DNA of 64,000 nucleotides from Agaribacillus sp965228415 (GTDB lineage Bacteria; Bacteroidota; Bacteroidia; Cytophagales; Cyclobacteriaceae), in NCBI GenBank assembly GCA_965228415.1, contig OZ245814.1:1178001-1242000 (forward strand). The letters are read 5' to 3'. Both the position numbers and the translations under genes were made by a program. This document shows, piece by piece, positions 52,735 through 62,521 of this stretch. Numbering within the stretch: the stretch's first letter is position 1; each line of letters begins with the position of its first letter. The notes under the pieces were generated by a model that saw only the letters and a program-made list of their open reading frames with translations, was not told where the DNA came from and searched no databases.

Positions 52735-54063
52735 TTATCTCACAACTTCCGCAGATGGTTTTAGCCAACGGATACCTTTAATTAAAAATATTACCATTAG
52801 CAGGGAGCCAAAAAACGGCAAGGACACCGTCATAATCAATGGGTGAATCATCGCCACCAGAAATGCTGACCATGCCAACGCTACCAACATTTTATGGCCC
52901 TGTTGATCCAATGGTTTTCTCGACTTCACAAAAAAGTAGGCTACCACAAATGGCAGGATCATGACAATATAGTGGTTAATCCATGATATAGGCGAAAGAT
53001 AAAGCGTTGCAATAGCCACCAGCGACAATTCAAGTGGAATTCGTGGATCTTTCCTCCCTTTCATCGGCGCCCTGCATACCAGCGCCAGCCCCACCAAAAT
53101 TCCAATCTTTAAAATTTTCATGATCCATCCAGCTGTTGTATAAGACAGGTTCAGGATATTTACATAAAAATTTTCAAACCCACCATTGGCTGGCGTATCT
53201 GTAAAAAAACGATAAATCACCGCGCTCAAAGATTGATTGGTATGCCTGAATCCGGTAACTCCCTCGGCGATTGTTCCTTCGGTAATAAATGAAAAAAATA
53301 TCCCCAGCCAGGATTCCAGTACCGGTAAAAACCTGGAAGGTGTCAGGGCCAGCGGGAGTATTACTCCCCAGCAAATCAGGACGCCGGCTGAAGCCCAAAA
53401 TACCATTTTCCAGGATCTCTTATAGAAGAAATAGGCTATAAATAACCCCGGCGTAATTTTGATAGCCGTTGCTACCCCTAACAGCAGACCGGCCTGCATG
53501 TCCTTGTTTTTTGAGAATTGATCCAACCCTAATAATACCAGGGAAAAAATAAAAATATTCACCTGGGAAGTTTCCAGGTTAGTAATGGTTACCACACCAA
53601 TTAATGCCAATGGCACCGCCCATAATGCCGTTTGGTGTGGCATAGAAGATATTTCTGAAAACCGCATAACTATATTTACAGCGGCCTTGGATGCTAAAAC
53701 CATCATCACTACGCTAAACAAAAACCAGATTGCCGCACCAAGTGGCAGCGGTAACGGTACCAGTGGCGCATATACCATGGCAAAAAAAGGCGGATACTTT
53801 CCGATAGAGGTAACATCCAAATCATACACCTCGTACACGTTAACCTGGTTAAAGAGCAGATCGCGACTAAATTCCGTAAAATCATCATATTGACTGCCAT
53901 GCCCCCGGGTTGCCCTGATGACCATATTTGCCCACAATCCCAATAATATTAAAACCAATAAAATACTCAGGATTCGCTTCAACCTTCTGGTTTTCTCATC
54001 TGTCCTTTCAAAATAGTCTCCGGCGTTCGCAATAAAATTGAGCGTGTTGGTTAATATCTGCAT
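52735..54063 (-). CDS. Glycosyltransferase 87 family (DUF2029) membrane protein
   Basis: 442 residues with about ten membrane helices. The GT87 pattern is seen in ILSILLVLILLGLWANMVIR, the acidic loop GSQYDDFTEFSRDLLF (DxxxF), and IGKYPPFFAMVYAPLVPLPL, followed by the lower helices (GLLLGVATAIKITPGLFIAYF, LSPISWINHYIVMILPFVVAYFF). Family members transfer mannose or arabinose from polyprenyl-phosphate donors on the outer face of the membrane. The acceptor here is unknown; no glycan locus adjoins. Confidence 0.85.
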   Translation of the reverse strand: MQILTNTLNFIANAGDYFERTDEKTRRLKRILSILLVLILLGLWANMVIRATRGHGSQYDDFTEFSRDLLFNQVNVYEVYDLDVTSIGKYPPFFAMVYAPLVPLPLPLGAAIWFLFSVVMMVLASKAAVNIVMRFSEISSMPHQTALWAVPLALIGVVTITNLETSQVNIFIFSLVLLGLDQFSKNKDMQAGLLLGVATAIKITPGLFIAYFFYKRSWKMVFWASAGVLICWGVILPLALTPSRFLPVLESWLGIFFSFITEGTIAEGVTGFRHTNQSLSAVIYRFFTDTPANGGFENFYVNILNLSYTTAGWIMKILKIGILVGLALVCRAPMKGRKDPRIPLELSLVAIATLYLSPISWINHYIVMILPFVVAYFFVKSRKPLDQQGHKMLVALAWSAFLVAMIHPLIMTVSLPFFGSLLMVIFLIKGIRWLKPSAEVVR

Positions 54064-54279
54064 TCCTGGAATAGATAATTATATTGTTAGGTGTACTTAA
54101 AATAAAGTGCAAATAAAATACATTCTACCCACTAAACAAACGGGGATTTCTTAATTTGAAATCAATATTCCAACCCCGGGTCCTCACTACCAATTGTAAC
54201 CCTTTCTTACGGATTTGGATCGGGATCAAGAAGTCTTAAAACCTAAATTACACCGGCTGACAAAACATTCTTTTTGATG

Positions 54280-54292
54280 TTTAGTATATTGC
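54280..54292 (+). promoter_or_regulatory. Shared 13-mer upstream of the DUF2461 gene
   Basis: TTTAGTATATTGC occurs here and at 30453-30465 upstream of DNA polymerase IV, both shortly before a start codon. TATATTG resembles the Bacteroidota -7 element. Confidence 0.35.
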
Positions 54293-54329
54293 AAAAAATG
54301 TAATTTATTCACCTCATATATCCCCGAAA

Positions 54330-54992
54330 ATGCAAAAAACATTGGATTTTTTAAGTGCGCTTAAAAGTAATAATAACCGTGATTGGTTTATGGCCAATAA
54401 AGAATGGTATCAAGCCTCATTGGAGGATATGAAGGAATTTGTAGATAAGGCGAGTGAACAAATGAACAGCCACGATCATATCGAGGGACACGGAAAGATC
54501 TACCGCATTTACCGGGATGTCAGGTTTTCAAATGACAAAACGCCCTATAAAGGCAGCTGGAGCGGAAGTTTCAGAAGGGCAACTACCAGTCTGAGAGGTG
54601 GTTACTATTTTCACCTGGAGCCTGGCAATACATTTATTGCAGGTGGTTTTTTTGGTCCAAATGCACAGGATCTTTTACACATCAGAAAACAAATTGCGCA
54701 GGAACCGGAACCTCTTCGCAGCATCTTAAATTCAAAACACTTTAAAAGCTATTTTGGCGAATTAACAGGAGACCAGGTAAAGACGGCGCCCAAAGGATTT
54801 TCCAAAGAAGATCCAACGATCGACCTGCTGAGATTTAAGCAATTTATCATTAAACATGAGTTTAGCGACAAGGAGGTAGTCGCCGCAGATTTTTATAAAT
54901 CCATGTCCTCAGGATTCAAAAACATGCGCCCCTTCCTTGATTATATGACGGGTATTCTCACTACTGATCTAAATGGCATTTCACTGGTCTGA
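54330..54992 (+). CDS. DUF2461 domain protein
   Basis: 220 residues, the full length of the family. Signature: MQKTLDFLSALKSNNNRDWFMANKEWY (N-terminal), then KIYRIYRDVRFSNDKTPYKGSW, GGYYFHLEPGNTFIAGGFFGP and the tail HEFSDKEVVAADFYKSMSSGFKNMRPFLDYM. The function of DUF2461 proteins is unknown; they are cytoplasmic. It lies alone, facing away from the GT87 gene. Confidence 0.93.
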   Translation: MQKTLDFLSALKSNNNRDWFMANKEWYQASLEDMKEFVDKASEQMNSHDHIEGHGKIYRIYRDVRFSNDKTPYKGSWSGSFRRATTSLRGGYYFHLEPGNTFIAGGFFGPNAQDLLHIRKQIAQEPEPLRSILNSKHFKSYFGELTGDQVKTAPKGFSKEDPTIDLLRFKQFIIKHEFSDKEVVAADFYKSMSSGFKNMRPFLDYMTGILTTDLNGISLV

Positions 54993-55038
54993 ATTGAATC
55001 AGTTGCTGACGATACAGAGGTTTTCCCGAATTGGTAGC

Positions 55039-55719
55039 TTATCGTTTGCTTAAGTATTTCCCTACCAGCAATGACATAACCACCACCAGGTAAAACTGAC
55101 CCACCAGCCCCAAAAACATAGCAATACCTCTGGCCGCAATACTGGTAGGCACAATATCTCCGTAGCCAATCGTCAACAAGGTGATATAACTAAAATAAGC
55201 AAGATCGCTACTTGCCAGCTCGCCTTCCCTGATGTTGCTGAATGATTCGGGATACAACAGATGCACAAACATAAAAATCAAAAAGCCGATAGCACCAATC
55301 AGCAGGAAACCTGTAAAGGCAGCTACAATCGTGTTGATCGTCACCCTTTTCATATGTAACAATTGCTCAAAAAGCTCATAGGTGATAATGACCAAAAAAA
55401 TTGAAAAAAGAGCCAGGCCAAGTAATCCCGAATATTCATGTACCCATTTCAGCTGGTTGATCCAATCACTGAACACGGCCAAAAATCCAAGTATAATGAT
55501 GGTAATTATAAACTTTTTTAATTTTTGCACCACATTTACACAGGCCAATACTGTCAAGGTACGGGTTGCTGACCAGACAATCACTTCACCGGTTTTCTCA
55601 TAAAAAAAGCCCGGAAGAATCATGCCCACCAAAAGCGCAGCTAATAAAATTGAAAATCGGTGCTCAAATAAAAAGGCTTTTAAACGAACAGCATGGTTTG
55701 ATGTATCAGACACACTCAT
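55039..55719 (-). CDS. Two-pore-helix potassium channel protein
   Basis: 226 residues. About five or six hydrophobic segments, with the pore at the C-terminal end: YFSYITLLTIGYGDIVPTS carries the K+ selectivity filter TIGYGD, followed by the inner helix GIAMFLGLVGQFYLVVVMSLLVGKYL. No cytoplasmic RCK domain. It is 22 bp downstream of the RND gene and could be co-transcribed with the efflux genes, though functional linkage is not evident. Confidence 0.88.
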   Translation of the reverse strand: MSVSDTSNHAVRLKAFLFEHRFSILLAALLVGMILPGFFYEKTGEVIVWSATRTLTVLACVNVVQKLKKFIITIIILGFLAVFSDWINQLKWVHEYSGLLGLALFSIFLVIITYELFEQLLHMKRVTINTIVAAFTGFLLIGAIGFLIFMFVHLLYPESFSNIREGELASSDLAYFSYITLLTIGYGDIVPTSIAARGIAMFLGLVGQFYLVVVMSLLVGKYLSKR

Positions 55720-55741
55720 AAGATGTTTAGGACAGCATTGC

Positions 55742-58700
55742 TTACCCCGGAAAGTTATTAAACTTTACCTTATATAAAATACTGTAAAGCACCGGAATAA
55801 ACAATAAGGTAATCACGGTAGCGAACAAGAGGCCAACAATAATGGCAACGGCCATAGGTTCCCACATGACACCTCCTCCAAGATAGAGGGGTATTAGTCC
55901 CAGTGTGGTTGTAAATGTGGTCAATAAAATAGGACGAAACCTTTGCTTGGCAGCTTCTACCACAGCTGCTGCCGGCTCTCTGTTGAAATCATTAATCTCA
56001 ATTTCAATACGGTCTATCAGGACAATCGCATTATTAATGACGATCCCTGCCAGAGAGATGATCCCTAAAAATCCCATAAAACCAAAAGAGGAACGAAATA
56101 TAATCAAACCGATCACTACGCCGATAATTCCCAGGGGAATGGTAGAAATTACCATAAATGTTTTTCTCATGGAATTAAATTGAATGATCAGCAACATTAA
56201 AATGATAAAAGCAGATAAGGGCAAATACTTTACCACCGCACCCATATTATCAGCTGTATTTTCACTATCTCCACCCAGTTCATAGAAATATCCTGTCGGC
56301 CAGTTATTCTTCTGCTCATCCAACCAGGGCTTTACCTCACTCATAATTTCCGAAGCATTGGCACCTTCCCGCAAATAGCTTTGAATAGTAATGGTTTTAA
56401 AAAGATCCTTTCGTTTTATTTTAGCGTACTGCCATTGCGGCAAAATATTGGCGACCTGGATCAGGGGTACACTTCGTCCGCTGTTTTGCGCATAAATATT
56501 TAATGTTTGTAGGGATTCAAAGGTCTGTTCCTGACTATCTTCGCTTCTCATCAGGATCGGAATGGTTTTGTCGTGATAGCGAAATTCACCGGTTCTGAAT
56601 CCATTTAGTACCGTGTTAAGGGAAATAGCAATATCCTGATTGGAAACACCTGCGGCCTGTGCCCTGTTCTGATCGATGTCTACCACAAACTTTTTGATTT
56701 TTGGCCCCCAGTCGTCTTTCACATTTTTAGTGCCCGGAACAGCCGTCAATTGCAGCTTTACCTGATCGGCAATTGCTGTTAAGAGATCGGGTTTGTTGCC
56801 ACTGATGCGAATTTCAATTGGTGTGCCACCTCCACCTTGCCCCAATCGATTTACTTTGATATCTGCATTCGGGAAGCTCCTGAAGCAAAAGTCGTCCAGC
56901 AGGTTGATTAATCTTTGATTTTCATCGCCCGAAGAGGTATTAACCAGCATATGTGCATAGCTGGAATTACTTTCATCCTGGGAGTACCCCAAATCGTAAG
57001 ACTCGGGTCCCTGCCCTATAAATGAGGACCAATCGGTTACACCGCTCATTCTATCCTCATTTACCAACAGGGAATCTTTAAGGTAGGTTTCAATAGATTT
57101 AACGACTCCCTCAGAAACTTCAATTTTGGTACCTAACGGAAGGTTGATATCTACTGTTATCAAATTGCGATCACTATCGGGAAAAAATATGAAGGGAACC
57201 AATGAAAAACCGAACATAGACGCAAAAAAGAGCAGCAATATGGCGATGATAAATAAGGCTTTTGCTCTGAGTACTTTCAACAATATTCGCTCATAGTATA
57301 CTTTTAGCTTATCAAACAGGGCATCAAGGTCAATCAATCGCTTCTTTCGCGGTTCTCCTTTCTTTTTTACTTTAAGAAAAAAGAAAGCCAGCAGTGTCAC
57401 GATGCTTAGTGAAACCACCCAGGAAGACAGCAGGGCAATGGATATGACAGAAAATAAGGGCCCCATGATATCGCCCATCGCTGATTCTGCCAGGAAAAAT
57501 GACAGGAAAGCCGCTGAGGTAGTCAGTGTCGAAATGAGTAGAGGAATAGCTAGTTCGGAACACGATTCAATGGCCGCTTTTTTTGCTGATGCTCCCTCTT
57601 CCATTTTTACCATAATAGACTCTGAAACGACAATAGCGTTATCTACCATCATCCCCAAAGCCATGATCAACGCTGCCAGCGATACCTGATTCAACCCTAT
57701 ATCCAGCAGCCCCATAATCATCAGGGTCATCACGGTCACAATAGGGATCAGGCTGGCGACAACAAAACCCGTTCTTACGCCTAAAAATACAAGCATTACT
57801 AACAGAACGATAACAATACTCTGGATCAGGTTTCCTATAAAATTGTCAATGCTATCCTGTACATAACCATCAAGCGACGCCAGGCGGATCAAATCAAGTC
57901 CTACCGGCAGTTTTTGATTCCATTCATTAATCAAAATATCTACCTCCTCGCCCAGCTTGATAATATTGGCGCCCTCCTTCAGCGAAATTGACAGGGCAAT
58001 AGCTTCTCTGCCATTGACGCGTACCAATGAATTGGCAGGGGAAATATAGCCACTGCGAATTGTGGTAATATCGCGCAGATAAACAACCTGTCCGCCACCG
58101 CCCACAGGAATTACTGTGTTTTTCAGGTCCTCCAACTCATTATAATTTCCCGTCGGTTCCAGGATGATCCTCTCCTCCTCCAGGTCAATGGCACCACCGG
58201 AATTAATGATGTTAGTACTTCCAATAATACTTTGCAATTGGCTGGAGGTTAATCCGTATTCTGCCAGTCGGGCATTGTCAAATTCCACAAAAATCCTTTC
58301 TTCCTGCACGCCTCCTAATTCCACTTTCGCAGCGTCATTCAGCTTAATAAAGGCGTCCTTAATATCATCGGCGTATTCCTTTATTTCCAAATATTCAAAC
58401 CCATCACTCACCAGGCCTACCATGATTCCGTAAACTACTCCAACATCATCGTCATTTAAATCCGGTGTCACTCCTTCGGGCAAATCATCTATTGCCTCTA
58501 TTTTGCGTCTCAGCCGATCCCATACCGGCTGTAATTTCTGGGGCGGCACCTCATCTTTCAGTTCTACACTAACAACAGACAGCCCGGTTCTGGAGGTACT
58601 GGTTATCTTTTTAACTTCGGGGATCTCCTGTGCTTTTTTCTCTATTTTATCACTTACCAAAAGCTCCACCCTTTCCGGTGAGGCGCCTGTAAAAGAACTT

Positions 58701-58843
58701 ACTACCGTCGCCACTCTTACCGTGTAGGGCGGCATGCTGTCTCTTGCCAGGCTTTGGTATAACACCAGACCGAAAATGATGATAACCAATAAAATAGAAA
58801 GTGATATTCTATTTCTTTCGATAGAAAATTGTGTTAGGTTCAT
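55742..58843 (-). CDS. RND efflux transporter permease
   Basis: 1033 residues, twelve membrane helices and two large periplasmic loops in AcrB/MdtB order. Landmarks: N-terminal RNRISLSILLVIIIFGLVLY, GASPERVELLVSDKIEKKAQEIPEVK, the TM4 proton-relay region ALGMMVDNAIVVSESI (Asp followed by Asn where AcrB has two Asp), and the TM10-11 block LGIISLAGIVINNAIVLIDRIEIE. The second half repeats the first. It is the inner-membrane pump of the tripartite system with the adaptor and TolC encoded upstream (9 bp gap). Substrate class not identifiable. Confidence 0.94.
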   Translation of the reverse strand: MNLTQFSIERNRISLSILLVIIIFGLVLYQSLARDSMPPYTVRVATVVSSFTGASPERVELLVSDKIEKKAQEIPEVKKITSTSRTGLSVVSVELKDEVPPQKLQPVWDRLRRKIEAIDDLPEGVTPDLNDDDVGVVYGIMVGLVSDGFEYLEIKEYADDIKDAFIKLNDAAKVELGGVQEERIFVEFDNARLAEYGLTSSQLQSIIGSTNIINSGGAIDLEEERIILEPTGNYNELEDLKNTVIPVGGGGQVVYLRDITTIRSGYISPANSLVRVNGREAIALSISLKEGANIIKLGEEVDILINEWNQKLPVGLDLIRLASLDGYVQDSIDNFIGNLIQSIVIVLLVMLVFLGVRTGFVVASLIPIVTVMTLMIMGLLDIGLNQVSLAALIMALGMMVDNAIVVSESIMVKMEEGASAKKAAIESCSELAIPLLISTLTTSAAFLSFFLAESAMGDIMGPLFSVISIALLSSWVVSLSIVTLLAFFFLKVKKKGEPRKKRLIDLDALFDKLKVYYERILLKVLRAKALFIIAILLLFFASMFGFSLVPFIFFPDSDRNLITVDINLPLGTKIEVSEGVVKSIETYLKDSLLVNEDRMSGVTDWSSFIGQGPESYDLGYSQDESNSSYAHMLVNTSSGDENQRLINLLDDFCFRSFPNADIKVNRLGQGGGGTPIEIRISGNKPDLLTAIADQVKLQLTAVPGTKNVKDDWGPKIKKFVVDIDQNRAQAAGVSNQDIAISLNTVLNGFRTGEFRYHDKTIPILMRSEDSQEQTFESLQTLNIYAQNSGRSVPLIQVANILPQWQYAKIKRKDLFKTITIQSYLREGANASEIMSEVKPWLDEQKNNWPTGYFYELGGDSENTADNMGAVVKYLPLSAFIILMLLIIQFNSMRKTFMVISTIPLGIIGVVIGLIIFRSSFGFMGFLGIISLAGIVINNAIVLIDRIEIEINDFNREPAAAVVEAAKQRFRPILLTTFTTTLGLIPLYLGGGVMWEPMAVAIIVGLLFATVITLLFIPVLYSILYKVKFNNFPG

Positions 58844-58852
58844 GCAGCGCGT

Positions 58853-59935
58853 TTATTGAATTCTTACTTTCATTCCATCCAGCAATGTTTGCAGGCCGGC
58901 AGTGGCGATGAGTTCTTCGCCATTAAGTCCCGATTGAACTTCAAATCCTTCACCGGTTAATTTGCCTAATTGGATGGCTCGTTTTCGGGCGATATAAGTG
59001 TTTTCATTTTCTTTTTCGAGCACAAATACGAAATTGCCTTGTTGATCTTCCCCTACTGCTTTTGGTGAAACCATAAGCGTAGCTAATGAGTTTTCGCGGG
59101 TAAAAGTAAAATTAACATCCGCAGCCATGCCCGGCCTGATCCCCTCAGTATTGCCTTCCAGTTTCAAAGTTACCGGATAAGTAGAAGTCTGTTGGTCAAT
59201 GGCATAGGATATTTCCGAAACCTTACCCTCATATATTTTTCCCGAAAGGGCCGAAAACTGCACTTCCACTTTTTGGTTATCGCTGATTTGTGTGATAAAG
59301 GACTCTGGTATGCCTACCAAAACCTCCAGGTTATCGCCTGAGCTCAGCGTTACAATCTGGCTTCCTGTGCCCACATTTTCATTTTCCTCCACATAGACAT
59401 TATTGATAATACCTTCCGAAGGCGCGTACAGCCGGGTATAACTCAGCTGAGACCGGGCCTGTTTACGTTTCTGCTTAGCTGCTTTTTCATTGGCCTTTGC
59501 CGACTCGAAATTAGCCTTAGCAGATTCATATTCGCTCAATGAGGTATTTTCATTTTCATATAATACTCTCACCCTTTCGTAGTTTGATTTTGCCTGTTTT
59601 TCCAGGGCATCCGCATTTTTAACTGCCGCGTCCGCCTCTTCATAGGATAATTCATAATCGGAAGATTCCAATGCTGCAATCAAAGCTCCTTTCTTAACCT
59701 TTTGCCCGACTCTGACATAAATCCGTTGCAGGGTTCCGCCTACTCTGAAGCTTAATATTCTTTGAACTCCGGCTTTGGCTGCACCTGAAAAGGTTCTTCC
59801 TGTGCTGCCTCCTGACCTGGCCGCTTTTTCATATTTGACCGGTTTAACTACTTGCTGCGCCGTATTTTGCTTTGATGAGCATTGCGCTCCAAGAAGCACT
59901 ATAAATAACAGTGGAAAAGCTAATTTTAATCTCAT
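58853..59935 (-). CDS. RND efflux periplasmic adaptor (membrane fusion protein), lipoprotein
   Basis: 360 residues from the ATG at 59935 (MRLKLAFPLLFIVLLGAQC, lipobox GAQC at Cys19); an earlier ATG at 59968 would overlap the TolC gene by 20 bp. Order: beta-barrel start FSGAAKAGVQRILSFRVGG, lipoyl half GQKVKKGALIAAL, alpha-helical hairpin (DAAVKNADALEKQAKSNYERVRVLYENENTSLSEYESAKANFESAKA), second lipoyl half RLYAPSEGIINNVYVEENENVGTGS, then barrel and membrane-proximal domains. It links the RND pump to the TolC channel. Confidence 0.93.
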   Translation of the reverse strand: MRLKLAFPLLFIVLLGAQCSSKQNTAQQVVKPVKYEKAARSGGSTGRTFSGAAKAGVQRILSFRVGGTLQRIYVRVGQKVKKGALIAALESSDYELSYEEADAAVKNADALEKQAKSNYERVRVLYENENTSLSEYESAKANFESAKANEKAAKQKRKQARSQLSYTRLYAPSEGIINNVYVEENENVGTGSQIVTLSSGDNLEVLVGIPESFITQISDNQKVEVQFSALSGKIYEGKVSEISYAIDQQTSTYPVTLKLEGNTEGIRPGMAADVNFTFTRENSLATLMVSPKAVGEDQQGNFVFVLEKENENTYIARKRAIQLGKLTGEGFEVQSGLNGEELIATAGLQTLLDGMKVRIQ

Positions 59936-59948
59936 CTTGGTATATAAA

Positions 59949-62330
59949 CTAGTTTTGAATGTTTTCAATATAGGTTTGATAGTTCCTGAAAAAGTCCTCT
60001 CTATCCTCTACCGTACCCAGCGAATAATATTTTCCAATGGCCCTTTCGACGTTAAAAAAATCGATCAGAAACTGATAGCCGGCATTGGCTGCATTTAAAC
60101 TTGCCTGGATGGCAGAGTTCTGGGCATCTATTAACTCTATTACTGACACGGTGCCTTCGGCATAGGCATCCTGAAATATTTCAAAATTGCGTTTTGCCGC
60201 ATCTTCAGCCTCTTCACTTAAGCCAATATTGGCATAGCTGGCCGATACTTGTGTGACCGCCACCCGAATTCGTTGCTCCAGTTGATTCAGCAGATCTTTT
60301 TTCTGAAACTGAAGCTGTTCCAGACCAATGACAGCTTTTTGGTTTTGCGCATTCCGTCTATTGCCGGTATATAATGGTAAACTGGCCGAAATCCCCAACT
60401 GCCAGGTAAGATCATTGGGTCGTTCAATACCGGGTTGCGCAATAATTTCCGAACCCGCTCCTGCTCTGTTTAACAAGTAGCTGGTGTTAGCTGAGAATCC
60501 TATTTCCGGCAGGTAAAAGTTTCTTCTGGTAAACGTTAAAAACCTGTCTTGCGCTGCAATATTGGCATTGATTTGCTTTACTTCCGGAAGGTTGGCAAAC
60601 CCTTCCTTCACCAGAAAGTCTGTGAAAACGGTCAAATCGTAGGGACTATCGATCAAGTCCAAAACCCGGTTGTCAAAGAGTGCCAAATGGCTGTCGGTGA
60701 TATCAACCTCGCTGGTTTCAAACAATTCTCCAATAGGACGGTTAAGCAATGTATTTAAAGCAATTTCTGCTGCTTTTCGATTAACAAAAGCATTGTTTAA
60801 ATCAATATTTGCCAGCGCAATACTACTTTTCCAGCGAAGGAGATCAGAGGGGCCGGAATCGCCGACTTCCTGTCTTACCTCCGCCAGCTTCAGGTTGGCG
60901 CGGTTGAGCTTGATATTTTCTTTCTGAATTCTCTCCAGTGCTTTAGCCTGCATCAAATTAAGATAGGTTTCCACGGCGGTCAGGATAATATCCATCTCGG
61001 TGGCATCAAAGCTTTTGACCAAAGCTTCCTGCTGCCTTTTGGCAACAGCATAATTACTGTTGGCCCCTTCGGAAAAAATAATTTGTGAAACAGAAGAGGA
61101 AGCCGTCGTCGATCGCTCCGGCGCCTGGCCATTACTGACGGCCGCCCGGTCCTGGTCAATTATACTGGTCGTGGCGCTTACGTCCAATTGGGGCAACAAA
61201 GGAGACTTAGACTCCCTGACGTCATATTGCCCTGCCTCCACATCCTTTTTGGCAATAGCCAGTTCATTGTTATTGTCCAGGGCTTCATTAACTGTCTGAA
61301 TTAAGCTTATCTTCCTGGAGGCAACTATCAAGGCATCGTTTAAGATCTCCGCGTCTTCCAGGAATTCCCAGGTGGGGTTAAAATTAATATCCTGGACAGT
61401 GGCCAGGTTTATGACGGGTTGCTCCTGGTATTTCAGGTAAACAGGCATGTTTTTTAATTTCTTGCCTTCCAGGTAAGCCTCTATATTCAATGCTAACCTG
61501 CGCGCCATCCGGCTAAAATTTGAGGCTGGCGCCAGGCCTGCCATGATACCTCTTTCCACACCCGGTTTACCTATAAAAGCAAAAGAGGGTATTTTTTTTT
61601 CATTGATACCATCTATCAGCAGTTGTATCTCACTGTTACTCATTTTCACAATGGGACCAACATAGACCGCATCGGACGTCTCTGAGAGTTGCTCCAAAAC
61701 ATCAGCAGCCTTTAAATCTACCGGTATAAGACTGGTGGTAGCACCGAGGTCGGCCATTAAACTTTCGAATTCTGCATCGTCGCCCGTGATTTGATCGAAA
61801 AAATATTTGTCCAGCAAAATTGTCAAATGCTTAAAAGGATGAAGCGAGTGAAACGTCCTGATATCCTTATAATGATCATACGGTGCCACAACATAGGTCA
61901 TGTTGCGCATCCCGCTGTTAGCTTCCTCCGTAACCTGAATTCCCTGCAACTCAGCGCTCAGGACTACCGTCGCAAATACTGGTTTTTCATAAGGTCCTGA
62001 CTTCGCTAATTCGGCCGAACTCAATGCCCCAATGCCTATGATCATGTCGATATCGTCTGCTTTCAAAAACTCCTGCAGGTCCGATTTGATGACATTTTCA
62101 TCCCAGTTTGCGTATCGACGGTTTTCGTCCCTAAAGACCAGTCGATATTGATTCCTCAACAGGTCATTGCACTCCTTTATAATTAGCGACAGGATGTCAT
62201 TAAGATAGGGTTGGTTTGCGTCGGCAATAATGGCTATGTTCTGTTGTTTTGAGGGCGACTGTCCCATCAACAAAATGGGGATCAAAAAAATACATAGCAT
62301 CAACGCATTGCCTTTTTTTATTATATTCAT
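59949..62330 (-). CDS. TolC-family outer membrane channel fused to an N-terminal ABC substrate-binding-like domain
   Basis: 793 residues, nearly twice the normal TolC length. Signal MNIIKKGNALMLCIFLIPILLMGQ. Residues ~28-320 resemble the ABC_sub_bind (TrpX-like) periplasmic-binding fold: QQNIAIIADANQPYLNDILS, MIIGIGALSSAELAKSG, PVFATVVLSAELQ, VYVGPIVKMSNSEIQLLIDGINEKKIPSFA. Residues ~345-790 are a TolC protein: helical repeats (VDITDSHLALFDNRVLD..., LNLMQAKALERIQKENIKLNRANLKLAEVRQEVGDSGPSDLLRWKSS, AVTQVSASYANIGLSEEAEDAAKRNFEIFQDAYAEGTVSVIELIDAQNSAI). It is the first gene of the efflux operon, 13 bp before the adaptor gene. The binding domain may sense or deliver the substrate. Confidence 0.88.
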   Translation of the reverse strand: MNIIKKGNALMLCIFLIPILLMGQSPSKQQNIAIIADANQPYLNDILSLIIKECNDLLRNQYRLVFRDENRRYANWDENVIKSDLQEFLKADDIDMIIGIGALSSAELAKSGPYEKPVFATVVLSAELQGIQVTEEANSGMRNMTYVVAPYDHYKDIRTFHSLHPFKHLTILLDKYFFDQITGDDAEFESLMADLGATTSLIPVDLKAADVLEQLSETSDAVYVGPIVKMSNSEIQLLIDGINEKKIPSFAFIGKPGVERGIMAGLAPASNFSRMARRLALNIEAYLEGKKLKNMPVYLKYQEQPVINLATVQDINFNPTWEFLEDAEILNDALIVASRKISLIQTVNEALDNNNELAIAKKDVEAGQYDVRESKSPLLPQLDVSATTSIIDQDRAAVSNGQAPERSTTASSSVSQIIFSEGANSNYAVAKRQQEALVKSFDATEMDIILTAVETYLNLMQAKALERIQKENIKLNRANLKLAEVRQEVGDSGPSDLLRWKSSIALANIDLNNAFVNRKAAEIALNTLLNRPIGELFETSEVDITDSHLALFDNRVLDLIDSPYDLTVFTDFLVKEGFANLPEVKQINANIAAQDRFLTFTRRNFYLPEIGFSANTSYLLNRAGAGSEIIAQPGIERPNDLTWQLGISASLPLYTGNRRNAQNQKAVIGLEQLQFQKKDLLNQLEQRIRVAVTQVSASYANIGLSEEAEDAAKRNFEIFQDAYAEGTVSVIELIDAQNSAIQASLNAANAGYQFLIDFFNVERAIGKYYSLGTVEDREDFFRNYQTYIENIQN

Positions 62331-62521
62331 TTAGGTAGCAATTACAGTTCACAAAATATCAGATAATCAAGGCGCAAGCCTGCTATTGCGCCGAAGTCAG
62401 ACGCGGTTGATTTAAACAGGAACTAATTCAAGTTATAAAATTATTAGTAGTATAAAAAGACCCCCCGATTTAATTAACTCGCAGGTCAGACCTAAATAGG
62501 TGGCTAAAACCAGCCAATAAT

